NCBI RefSeq assembly: GCF_000732605.1
Contig: NZ_JPME01000008.1
Span: 209,450-273,449, forward strand
DNA: 64,000 bases
Origin: Lacrimispora celerecrescens
Lineage (GTDB): Bacteria > Bacillota > Clostridia > Lachnospirales > Lachnospiraceae
Reading direction: 5' to 3'
Shown here: in pieces, positions 36,194 through 44,233 of the stretch
Layout: every line of letters starts with the position of its first letter
Position numbering within the stretch: position 1 is the first letter of the stretch
Position numbers and translations under genes: made by a program
The notes under the pieces: model-generated
Database searches by the model: none
What the model saw: the letters and a program-made list of their open reading frames with translations, nothing else
Told to the model about the DNA's origin: nothing

Positions 36194-36617
36194 TCTTTTT
36201 CTTTCCCCATATCATATGTATCGCCCCTGTTTTTATGATTTGCAACAGCGCTGCCACTCCAAGCATCAGACTGATAAAATAGTACGCTCTCATGGTCTTT
36301 GTGGAGCTGATATAAGTGAAAGTTCCATACAACGCTGTGAGAATAACCATGGCAAAATGCATTGCAACCTCCAGTCTCCCCTTTTGCCTGCGCCGGATAA
36401 CCAAAGCTGCCAAAAGCACAACCGTCAATGCTGTCAAAACTGAAACTGAAGTGTATTTTAATGTTTCCATGGGAAACGTACGCTCCCATCCTTGACTTTT
36501 ATAAATCACATATCTTGCCATCCCCATTTTTTTACGGGTAAAATACTGGATGAGGTATGCACCCGCTAAAAATAGAAGCTCTGCAAAGGTCATAATAAAA
36601 TATCCTATCTTTTTCAT
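36186..36617 (-). CDS. small four-helix membrane protein, unknown function
   Basis: 143 aa. Four hydrophobic segments: FIMTFAELLFLAGAYLIQYF (8-27), SVSVLTALTVVLLAALVI (about 57-74), VAMHFAMVILTALYGTFTYI (83-102) and FISLMLGVAALLQIIKTGAI. Short basic loops (TRKKMG, RRRQKGR). I do not recognise a family. Its stop overlaps the TVP38 start by 8 bases and it follows the YnjE-like gene by 65 bases, so it belongs to the cluster and is probably a partner of the TVP38 proteins. Confidence 0.75.
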   Translation of the reverse strand: MKKIGYFIMTFAELLFLAGAYLIQYFTRKKMGMARYVIYKSQGWERTFPMETLKYTSVSVLTALTVVLLAALVIRRRQKGRLEVAMHFAMVILTALYGTFTYISSTKTMRAYYFISLMLGVAALLQIIKTGAIHMIWGKKKNE

Positions 36618-36682
36618 TTTGCTATCTTCCCATGTTAAAATAAGCGCTGCCGCTTCCGCGTCCAGCGCTCATATATTTATTG

Positions 36683-37763
36683 TTATTTTGCTGCTTTGTC
36701 CTTGGAAAGATTTCCTACCGTGGTATATTCACATTTACCGCTTTCAGGATCTCCCACTTGCACCGGTAGACTGTCATCCATCTGCCACTGATACCAGCCT
36801 CCGTCATAAAGTTCTGCGTTGGTATAGCCGTTTTCGTAGCAGATCAGAAATGGGATTGTGGCTCTCCAGCCCGTTCCGCAGTAAAATGCCAGTTCATTGT
36901 CAAGAGAGGCTCCGGATTCTTTTAAATATCCTTCCAGCACATCAATACCAACTGTCGTTCCATCTGCCTTATTATAGGAACCATCGTCAGTATCATGTCC
37001 CCAAATCGCGCCTTTGGGTTCTCCTGCTTTATCGATATATCCGTATCCGCTGGTTTCTCCAGAGAATTCTGCCTTGCTTCTGATACTCACTAATTTGAAA
37101 TTGTTGTCACTCTCAAGTTTTTCTTTTACATCATCAATGGAAATAATATATTCCGGATGGGCGGGAACTGTTGTTCCAAATGCCTTGTCTGTCGCTTTCG
37201 GCTTATTGCTGCCTTTTTCCGTACCGTATCCGGCTTTCGTCCAGGCCTCAAACCCGCCATCTAAGCATTTTACATTATCTACTCCTGCCCAGAGCAGAGT
37301 AAATGCAACCCTGTCATCCGCGGAATTTATTCCATCCGCTCCATAGCAGATGACTGTCGTATCTTTTGTTATACCATAATCGGCCATCAGCTTTTCGATT
37401 TCTTCCGGCGTACGGATGTTCCAGTATTCTTCTGATTCTATATAATCCGTATTCATATGATAAGCACCCTTGATATGGCCTTCTGTATATGCAGGATTAT
37501 CTGCTTCTTCCCCCCATGCACATTCCAGAATTACATAATCAGATGATTCTTCCTGATTCCCGTCAATAACACTTTGTACCCAGTCGGGCGATACGTACAC
37601 CTTTTTTTTTATCCACAGGATCGGCTTTTACATCAGTCTTTTCTTCTTTCTCTGTCTTCTTCTCGCTGTCAGCAGGTTTACTTTCTGACTTTGCTGAACA
37701 TCCTGCGGTCAGTGATACTGCCATGGAAAGACACAGCAATGCACCTAGTACCCTTTTTTTCAT
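36683..37763 (-). CDS. ynjE: YnjE-like secreted thiosulfate sulfurtransferase (frameshifted in A9 run)
   Basis: Lipoprotein with two rhodanese domains, about 359 aa after repair. First frame from 37763: signal peptide MKKRVLGALLCLSMAVSLTA with lipobox LTAGC (Cys22) and a Lys/Glu-rich linker. It shifts in a run of nine T on the plus strand (37602-37610); eight would join DKK to KVYVSPDWVQS. Domain 1 includes VICYGADGINSADDR; domain 2 carries FYCGTGWRA, the CGTGWR active loop of E. coli YnjE (Cys295 here). First gene of the 14-gene cluster, right behind a strong promoter. Proposed role: extracellular sulfur transfer; the acceptor is unknown. Confidence 0.85.
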
Positions 37764-37804
37764 AATACTTCTTCTCCCAATATGTATAATTTTTTGCTAT
37801 ATTA

Positions 37805-37833
37805 ATTATAAGTAGGTACTGCTGTTGAGTCAA
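37805..37833 (-). promoter_or_regulatory. strong sigmaA promoter of the Ydj/Ynj-type cluster
   Basis: Minus-strand TTGACT (37828-37833), exactly 17 bases, TATAAT (37805-37810), about 40 bases before the ynjE-like start. Confidence 0.88.
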
Positions 37834-37860
37834 ATTGATTTAATCGATAAGTAACCGGCC

Positions 37861-37883
37861 ATTTATAGATTATATCTATAAAT
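37861..37883. promoter_or_regulatory. 23-base palindrome upstream of the cluster promoter
   Basis: ATTTATAGAT (37861-37870), TAT, ATCTATAAAT (37874-37883): perfect 10-base arms. It lies 28 bases upstream of the -35, a position suited to an activator or upstream repressor site. No regulator gene in the cluster matches it. Confidence 0.5.
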
Positions 37884-37922
37884 CAAAGTTCAAACTGTTA
37901 CTTTTTTGGCTAAAAAAGACCA

Positions 37923-37940
37923 TTGCAAATCACTTTGCAA
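37923..37940 (-). terminator. terminator after the BFD-like gene
   Basis: TTGCAAA-TCAC-TTTGCAA with flanking pairs; on the minus strand it is followed by TTTTTT (37911-37916), and on the plus strand by TTTTT. Located downstream of the gene ending at 38040. Confidence 0.65.
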
Positions 37941-38039
37941 CAGCCTTTTTAACAACTTCTTATAGCAATATTTTCATATAAATACCCAATAAGTTAATAA
38001 GATAAAACACTTAGCCGGGTTATAAAATCAATGCAAAAA

Positions 38040-38249
38040 TTATTTTTCTTCTTCCCAATTATCCAAAATAAGCTGTATTTTTTCTCCGCAACGTTTTCCT
38101 TTACAGCTGCCATTGCCAGTATTCGTCATACTCCATACTTTTTCAACGGTATCTGCACCTTCTGAAATTGCCTTTTTTATTGTTTGCTTAGAAACTCCTT
38201 TGCAGATACATACCTTCGTTAATTTATCTATAATTTCCTGATTGTCCAT
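38040..38249 (-). CDS. BFD-like [2Fe-2S] protein
   Basis: 69 aa, the size of a lone bacterioferritin-associated-ferredoxin (Fer2_BFD) domain. Cys14 and Cys16 in TKVCICKGVS, and Cys49 and Cys54 in GNGSCKGKRCGEK, give the C-x-C...C-x4-C pattern of this cluster type. Ribosome site GGAAGG. It follows the LysM/GH18 gene by 37 bases. Probably an electron-transfer or Fe-S donor protein. Its last eight codons and the flanking 3' region also survive as a relic at 41871-41934. Confidence 0.85.
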   Translation of the reverse strand: MDNQEIIDKLTKVCICKGVSKQTIKKAISEGADTVEKVWSMTNTGNGSCKGKRCGEKIQLILDNWEEEK

Positions 38250-38286
38250 TGTTTGTTTTTTCCTTCCTTCATCTAAATTTAAGCCA

Positions 38287-39579
38287 TTAAATTCCCAAAC
38301 GTCTCTCTATATAATATTGATTATTAATAATAAGCCACATTTGGGCATCGAATCTCATAACAGTCCAAAGAGATAAACCCTGGAGATTATATTCTCCTGC
38401 CAGCGCTGCCCGTGCATCAAAGCTTCTTGCATCTTTAAACCATATTATATGCATAATTCCACTACTGTCACTATAATAGAAATAAGGTGATTGCGCCGCT
38501 TCATTAAATTGTATTGGTATATTATTTTCCGCTGCAATTAGTACTGCATTTTCATTGGTTATTACAGTGGCTTCTGTGGCACCGGGAACATAGGGAAGTG
38601 TCCAATCATAACCAAGTGTGGTGATACCTAGAAAAATTAATTCAGATGGAATAATACTAACCGCATAATCCAACAAGCTTCTCAAAAAATCAACCGGAAA
38701 GATTGAGCTTGGATAGCTGTGAGACCTTGCCCAGTCATAAGATGAAAATATAATTCCATCCACATATTCAGCAAATTTAGAATAGTCTAATTTTTCAAAA
38801 CTGGCATATGGGGTTTCACTATTCGTAACCGGTGTTGTGGTGATCACGATCCTGACACCCTCTGAATGAAATATCGCTGAAGCTTTTTTCAAATATTCTG
38901 CAATATTATTTATATTGTCTAAGGTGATGTCTTCGACATATATGTTGATACCATAATATCCTTTTGCTTTCACTATTTGAAGAGCATTATTAATAAGACT
39001 ATCCTGTATAGCAGGATTATTTAAAATTTCATAGTTCACTTCACGACTGGCTATTCCCTCTCCCGAAATCGTGGAAACAAACAACATGGGCGCAACACCA
39101 TATGATTTAGCCAGCTGGATAAGTTCCGTATCGTCAGCAGTTGCGATAATCTCTCCTAAACTTGTAGCTCTATAATTGAAAATAGTCAAATACGTTAAAA
39201 AAGGAAGTGTTTTTATTAATACAGATTTATCTATATAGGAAAAGATGTAGCCACTGGTGGCAATTGTTTTTGATTTATCCGTTTGATATTTTATAACAAT
39301 CGTTTCACCGGAGTACAAATATTCTCTATCGGAGAGATAGGGATTGTTCCTTAATAATTCCATTGTTGAAACACCGTGCTTCTCTGCAATACTTTCTAAA
39401 GTGTCACCTGCCTGGACGGTATATACTGTTTCAGGTTGAACAATCACAATCGTTTGGCCTATTGCTAAATTGTCTGGGTTAATAATTCCGTTTTCCAATA
39501 TTAATCTGTCAACAGGAATTTTGTAATACTCTGATATTGTAAAGATGGTTTCACCAGGTTGGACAACGTGTATGATCAT
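38287..39579 (-). CDS. LysM-GH18 protein, spore-germination YaaH/SleL-like
   Basis: 430 aa. Two LysM repeats (about 1-46, IIHVVQPGETIFTISEYYKI; about 52-97, YTVQAGDTLESIAEKHGVS) followed by a GH18 barrel (about 100-430). LysM binds peptidoglycan or cortex; GH18 relatives include cortex-lytic N-acetylglucosaminidases. There is no signal peptide, as in spore-coat YaaH proteins. The active strand reads GINIYVEDI; the Glu is kept but the expected Asp residues of DxxDxDxE are Asn and Tyr. The ATG at 39579 has GAGG six bases upstream, better than the in-frame TTG at 39591. Confidence 0.88.
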   Translation of the reverse strand: MIIHVVQPGETIFTISEYYKIPVDRLILENGIINPDNLAIGQTIVIVQPETVYTVQAGDTLESIAEKHGVSTMELLRNNPYLSDREYLYSGETIVIKYQTDKSKTIATSGYIFSYIDKSVLIKTLPFLTYLTIFNYRATSLGEIIATADDTELIQLAKSYGVAPMLFVSTISGEGIASREVNYEILNNPAIQDSLINNALQIVKAKGYYGINIYVEDITLDNINNIAEYLKKASAIFHSEGVRIVITTTPVTNSETPYASFEKLDYSKFAEYVDGIIFSSYDWARSHSYPSSIFPVDFLRSLLDYAVSIIPSELIFLGITTLGYDWTLPYVPGATEATVITNENAVLIAAENNIPIQFNEAAQSPYFYYSDSSGIMHIIWFKDARSFDARAALAGEYNLQGLSLWTVMRFDAQMWLIINNQYYIERRLGI

Positions 39580-39744
39580 AGCTATCCTCAAATGATCTTA
39601 TTAATTCTATTATATGCCAACCCTATCTGTTCATAACAATATGTTACAAACAATTACATGATTTTTTGATAATCATATTCAATAGCGGGACTAGATAGTC
39701 CTTGTCCAGGTTTATATCCTTCAAAAGAGAAATTCGAAAGGGTT

Positions 39745-39781
39745 AAAAGCTATCCCCTATTTGCGTTAAGGGATAGCTTTT
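39745..39781 (-). terminator. terminator after the PAS-LuxR gene
   Basis: AAAAGCTATCCC (39745-39756) pairs with GGGATAGCTTTT (39770-39781), 13-base loop, about 87 bases after the regulator stop on the minus strand. The U-tract is part of the stem. The rest of 39592-39867 shows no other structure. Confidence 0.65.
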
Positions 39782-39867
39782 CCGTTAATTGTGGTCAAAT
39801 CTATCGTCAATGTATTTTAAGGCTGCAAATAGACTATTTTATATGGCAGCATTAATATAGAAATATA

Positions 39868-40737
39868 TTATATATCTTTCATATACTCTTTCAAGATATC
39901 TTGTAAGTTATCTTCATTGTTCAGACCTAACTTCTTTCGAATATTGGTTCTATGATAATCTACTGCCTTTTTAGATACGCAAAGTTTATCCGCGATTTCT
40001 TTACTCACATATCCGGCCCTAATAAGTTTTGCAATCGTCAATTCTTTCTCTGACAATCTTATTACTTTAGGATTCATTTGTTGAGGTATGCCCATGATTC
40101 CCATTTCAAGCTGATCTTTAACAATGCTATAACTTTCTTTATCCAAAATTTCTTCCAAATAACCCAAAACTGAATTCACAGCTTTTGTTACATTGTTTAC
40201 ATAACTCTTTTCCCTGTCATACATTTCCTTTTCTTTTCTAGCTGAAAGTTCTTGCAAAAATTCGTTTTGATCTTCTACCAGTTTTTTTTCAGAAACACTC
40301 TTTCGTTCATTTGTTATATCCCGCACATATTCTATCACCATAAACACATTTCCATCATGGTCATGAATCGGTACACTAAATAACCGGTGCCATTTCTTTT
40401 GCCCTTTTATGGAACAGTGATACTGTATGGCCGTCTCCGGTTGTTGGCTCTCAATCGTTTTTAGAACTGGGCAGACTTCACAGGGTTCACTTCTATCATG
40501 ATAAAGCTCATAACATTTATGTCCCAAGCCATTTCCCTTTTCTTTATACCAACTTTTCAATGCAATATTGGAATATAAAATATCCAAATCAATCCCTAGA
40601 ATACATACTCCATCCTGAATTACCGATAAAACAATCTGGAGTAAATTATTATCTAATGCCTCTTCCCACAATTCCGCTCCTAAACGCTGTTCTCCCGGAA
40701 TAGTCGTCCAAGTTTCTCCCCCATTTCTCTCACCCAT
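39868..40737 (-). CDS. PAS-LuxR transcriptional regulator
   Basis: 289 aa. PAS domain at about 30-145 (LSVIQDGVCILGIDLDILYSN to VFMVIEYVRDITNERK), a coiled linker, and a LuxR helix-turn-helix at the end (LSEKELTIAKLIRAGYVSKE, VSKKAVDYHRTNIRKKLGL). The PAS contains a cysteine set HKCYELYHDRSEPCEVCPV (Cys75, Cys86, Cys89) that could hold a metal or Fe-S cluster or form a redox switch. No phosphoacceptor receiver domain is present. Neighbours are the LysM/GH18 gene downstream and nitroreductase upstream; the targets are unknown. Confidence 0.88.
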   Translation of the reverse strand: MGERNGGETWTTIPGEQRLGAELWEEALDNNLLQIVLSVIQDGVCILGIDLDILYSNIALKSWYKEKGNGLGHKCYELYHDRSEPCEVCPVLKTIESQQPETAIQYHCSIKGQKKWHRLFSVPIHDHDGNVFMVIEYVRDITNERKSVSEKKLVEDQNEFLQELSARKEKEMYDREKSYVNNVTKAVNSVLGYLEEILDKESYSIVKDQLEMGIMGIPQQMNPKVIRLSEKELTIAKLIRAGYVSKEIADKLCVSKKAVDYHRTNIRKKLGLNNEDNLQDILKEYMKDI

Positions 40738-40769
40738 AAAAATCCTCCCAGTGTGATGGCGGCTTTATA

Positions 40770-40778
40770 ATTATAGCA
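40770..40778 (-). promoter_or_regulatory. extended -10 promoter of the PAS-LuxR gene
   Basis: Minus-strand TGCTATAAT, a consensus -10 (40770-40775) with the TGn extension; no good -35. The start is 33 bases downstream. Confidence 0.55.
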
Positions 40779-41241
40779 AAATAAAAATTACCTGTACTAT
40801 TGCTTCCATGTTATGGCTGATGCGTACTTAAAGTCCCACTTGACTTATTATATCACAGTGAGGAATTAAAGTCATTAAACCACTTCATTTGCTTAGGTTG
40901 TTAATTTTTACGGTTTGGAAAACAAGAGAATTCAGGAAACTGATAATACAAAGAAAGGGGAATACCCAGGCAATAAGACTCTTATAATACTGTTATCACC
41001 GATGAGTAAGGGGATTTGATTGTAGATACCGGAGATTCAAGATCTGGCCTGATGCATGCCCATACGGATCATATGCATGCTGAATTAAAATCAGTATCAC
41101 TTGGTTGTTTCTGCTCCTGAAACCTTTTGGATTCCGGAACCACAGGCCGTTCTTCCATATTGTACATCAACTCCCGCTTTATACTCTGCCATGATAGCAA
41201 AACAATCACGGAGGCTGATGACAATATGAAATCAGGGACTG
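40779..41241. other. gene-free region, possible decayed C-terminal coding trace
   Basis: About 460 bases without a convincing gene. On the minus strand, downstream of the nitroreductase stop, a frame reads ILSSASVIVLLSWQSIKREL and continues for about 25 codons to a stop near 41073, like the last membrane helix and tail of a lost membrane protein, but there is no start. Paired GCATGC motifs occur near 41050-41080. Otherwise nothing was seen. Confidence 0.35.
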
Positions 41242-41766
41242 TCAGGAAATGAAAGTAACCCGTTCCTGCAAGGGTTTCTTCTCCCGCTGCGTCACTTCAT
41301 GCATTGGCTTTCCCATCGGAATGATTGCGCGGATATGCTTTCCTTCCGGTATATTCAGAACCGCAGCTATCCGTTCTCCGGCATCACATAGTTTGATCTG
41401 TCCGTCGATCCATACGCCGGCATAGCCCTTCGCTGTGATTGCCAGCATGACATTTTCCGTTGCACTTGCGTAGTCCTCGATCTCAAAGGATAGTCCATTT
41501 TCTGCTTGCCAGTACTCAGAAAGCGGTATAATCATTGCTGAAGCTGTTTGCATGGCAGGCGTATCTATAATGGTTGCCAGTTTTTTCATGAACTCTTTAT
41601 TTGTGATTACGATAAATGAAGTAGTCTGGTGATTATATCCGGAAGGTGCCTTAATACCTGCCATAATGATCTGTTCAAGATCTTCCTGTGGAATTATCTC
41701 ATTTACAAACTCTCTACGATAACTGCCGCGTTTTGAAACTGTTTCAAAGAAATCCATATTGTTCAC
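41242..41766 (-). CDS. nitroreductase-family FMN protein
   Basis: 174 aa, the length of small nitroreductases. FMN-binding N-terminus ETVSKRGSYRREFVNEIIPQ, then IIMAGIKAPSGYNHQTTSF, and AITAKGYAGVWIDGQI near the second half. These NAD(P)H-dependent flavoproteins reduce nitro groups, quinones or similar substrates in the cytoplasm. Substrate not known. It is a single gene; no strong promoter was identified upstream. Confidence 0.85.
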   Translation of the reverse strand: MNNMDFFETVSKRGSYRREFVNEIIPQEDLEQIIMAGIKAPSGYNHQTTSFIVITNKEFMKKLATIIDTPAMQTASAMIIPLSEYWQAENGLSFEIEDYASATENVMLAITAKGYAGVWIDGQIKLCDAGERIAAVLNIPEGKHIRAIIPMGKPMHEVTQREKKPLQERVTFIS

Positions 41767-42062
41767 GCTCCTTTATGTTAATATTACACTACTAGCCTGT
41801 ACGCTACAATACTAATCAGATACGAGTTGTATACTAACGGCAATTAGTATTTTAAAGACTGATCTGAAAAGATGGGGCACTTAGTTGGGGCATAGAGTCA
41901 ATGCGAATTTATTTCTCTTCTTCCCAATTATCCAGCGCAAATGTGGACTTCTACAGCGGATTCGTATATAGTATGTCGAAATTCAAAGGAACTGTTTACT
42001 CCAATGCTAGTTTATGCTGCTTATCTTAAAATCATAAATCAATTTGATATCCTAAATGCATA
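41767..42062. other. intergenic region holding a BFD gene relic
   Basis: 296 bases without an intact gene. Positions 41871-41934 align with 38001-38064, the end and 3' flank of the BFD-like gene, and still encode LDNWEEEK followed by a stop on the minus strand. Upstream of that codon set the similarity ends abruptly. This is a remnant of duplication or recombination. Confidence 0.6.
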
Positions 42063-43100
42063 TTAATACTCTATCCCATTTTCAAAATCATTAATCAGTG
42101 CATATGCAGAAGCTAAATTATTATCCAGCTGCTCACAAAAAGATACGTTGGTTGGTATTTTTTTAGCTGTTAATGACTCCTTAAATAAATTATGATTAAT
42201 CGTTGAACCATATAAAAATATCTTTTCAGGATCGAATAGATAATTCAAATTTATAATTAACTTAAAAATCATGTTTGTGATTCTTTCAATATCTTCTTTT
42301 TTTATTTTCGAAATACATTCATAACTTCCAATAATACTATTATAGAACGCTTCAACTGTTTGGTCGTTTTGATCATCTGAAATCGAAACTAACATTTGAC
42401 CAATTTCGCAAGCACATCCATTTTTCCCATAAAGCGCTTTGTTTTTCCGGATATAAGCTCCCCCCAAACCCTTATCAATATTCATAAAGAATGCTGATTC
42501 CGGTTTATTCAGTGCTACTTCATACTGCAATAATGCTACACTTTTTACCGTATTACACAAGAAAACTTTTCCTTCAAAGAAACTATCCAACATTTCTTTC
42601 AAATTGACATTTTCCCATTTTAATTGAAATGATTTTTCTATTACGCCTTTCCCGGAATTGACAATTCCGGGAATTGCTATTGATACACCAAACAAAGCAG
42701 GGTAATCTCTTAAAACATTTTTGATAAAATTCATTAACTTATCCACGAGATTCTCTTTCAGCTGCACAGGTTCTTCATAATGCCTGACAGTACTCAATCC
42801 ATAGTTGTACACCGTTCCGGTAATAATTTTCGCAGATAAAACAATGCCAAGGATTAACATTCCGTCTGCCTGAAAATCTAAAGCAACGGTAGGCCTGCCT
42901 GCTTGTTTCTTGTTCTCTGTGTATGCTTCGTATATCACATTTTCATTAATTAAATCTTCCGCTATCAATGAAATCGTGTTTTTACCCAACTTAGTTAAAC
43001 CGACTATTTCTTTTCTCGAAATCGGTCTGTTTTGTCTGATTAGCTTCAATACTTTTCGCCTGTTTATTTCTCTCAAAATTGCCGGTCCTACTTTTTCCAC
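42063..43100 (-). CDS. ROK-family transcriptional regulator (NagC/XylR type)
   Basis: 345 aa. Winged helix-turn-helix at the N-terminus (REINRRKVLKLIRQNRPISR, LTKLGKNTISLIAEDL), then an ASKHA-type sugar-binding half (FGVSIAIPGIVNSGKG, FMNIDKGLGGAYIRKN). The Cys-rich zinc motif of ROK kinases is reduced to NGCACEIGQM. Last gene of the amino-sugar operon; probably represses it and is released by an N-acetylamino sugar or its 6-phosphate. Ligand not determined. Confidence 0.9.
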   Translation of the reverse strand: MEKVGPAILREINRRKVLKLIRQNRPISRKEIVGLTKLGKNTISLIAEDLINENVIYEAYTENKKQAGRPTVALDFQADGMLILGIVLSAKIITGTVYNYGLSTVRHYEEPVQLKENLVDKLMNFIKNVLRDYPALFGVSIAIPGIVNSGKGVIEKSFQLKWENVNLKEMLDSFFEGKVFLCNTVKSVALLQYEVALNKPESAFFMNIDKGLGGAYIRKNKALYGKNGCACEIGQMLVSISDDQNDQTVEAFYNSIIGSYECISKIKKEDIERITNMIFKLIINLNYLFDPEKIFLYGSTINHNLFKESLTAKKIPTNVSFCEQLDNNLASAYALINDFENGIEY

Positions 43101-43131
43101 AAGCGTTTGCCTCCTGATATGCCATCATGTG

Positions 43132-44229
43132 TTAATCCAACACCTCATCATATGTACCTAAATACTCTAAATCGTCTTCACTCTCATAAAATACTATTAT
43201 AGCATCATAATTAAATTTGCACACCCTTTTTAACATGTCCATCGGATGATTTGTTGCACAGCTAATAGCATATTCTAAATCTAACACACTTGATTTTTTT
43301 ATATATTTTAAAATGTCCAACAAGCCCATAGCAGAACCCGCTAAATATTCAGGGTGGTCAGCAACATACAATCTTTTTTCTTTCGTAAGAGTCACTTTAC
43401 CGCCAATCAGAGTTTCATAATCACCTGGTTGTTTGCCCGAAAATTGAGTTGCATCACTTATCAATATTAATTTTTCATTTTTTACTTTAGCAAAAATTTT
43501 AATTACATTATCCGGCAAATGATGCCCATCTGCAATAATTGATGCATATAACTGGTCGTAACTTAGCTGATCCCAAATATAATTAGGATGTCTTTTCAAA
43601 AGCGAATGGCTCCCATTACCCAGATGCGTAGAGCAGGCCGCGCCATGGCGAACCGCTTGTTCAATCTGACCGGTATTTGCTGATGTATGCCCAATTGATA
43701 CTAAAATATTATTTTTAATACAGTAATCAGAAAATTCATCCATATTTTCCCATTCTGGAGATACCGTAATTATTTTGACTAAATTATTTGAAATTTCTTT
43801 CCACCGCTGTATTAATTTAACTTTTGGAGCTGTTACAAACTCTAACGGATGAGCCCCCCTGGGCCCATCCTCCTTTGATATAAAAGGTCCCTCTAAATGT
43901 ATTCCCAGAATCATTTTCTTGCAAAGTTCAAATTTCTCTGTCGCCTGCTTAATCACATTTAACAAGCGATCTATTTTTTCTTCACTATTTGTGATAATAG
44001 TAGGACAATAAAATCCTATCCCCTGACCAGCCAATACCTTTGAAACATATTCAATATCTTCCACTTTTAACTTTTCGTCATTAAAATCAATTCCGGAAAA
44101 ACCATTTATCTGAATATCAATTAGAGCTGGAGAGATTATAAACCTTCCCGGCTTATCAATAGACTCTAATTTCTTTCGAACCTTCGGAGATATTTTCCCC
44201 TTAGTTAAATCAACGATTTCTTCACTCAT
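43132..44229 (-). CDS. nagA: N-acetylglucosamine-6-phosphate deacetylase-like protein
   Basis: 365 aa amidohydrolase. Metal and catalytic motifs: GIHLEGPFIS (Glu113), SIGHTSANTG (His181), STHLGNGSHS (His202) and LISDATQFSG (catalytic Asp259). NagA removes acetate from GlcNAc-6-phosphate. The N-terminal beta-sandwich is abbreviated compared with the usual 380-400 aa, and the canonical THLFNAM is THLGNGSH, so a related substrate such as another N-acetylhexosamine phosphate is possible. Encoded 4 bases after the NagB-like gene and upstream of the ROK regulator. Confidence 0.85.
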   Translation of the reverse strand: MSEEIVDLTKGKISPKVRKKLESIDKPGRFIISPALIDIQINGFSGIDFNDEKLKVEDIEYVSKVLAGQGIGFYCPTIITNSEEKIDRLLNVIKQATEKFELCKKMILGIHLEGPFISKEDGPRGAHPLEFVTAPKVKLIQRWKEISNNLVKIITVSPEWENMDEFSDYCIKNNILVSIGHTSANTGQIEQAVRHGAACSTHLGNGSHSLLKRHPNYIWDQLSYDQLYASIIADGHHLPDNVIKIFAKVKNEKLILISDATQFSGKQPGDYETLIGGKVTLTKEKRLYVADHPEYLAGSAMGLLDILKYIKKSSVLDLEYAISCATNHPMDMLKRVCKFNYDAIIVFYESEDDLEYLGTYDEVLD

Positions 44230-44233
44230 TCAA

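Noticed and set aside
41073..41241. Minus-strand frame resembling the tail of a membrane protein
   Set aside because: No start codon or ribosome site and no identifiable family; recorded only as a possible decayed trace in the gene-free region.
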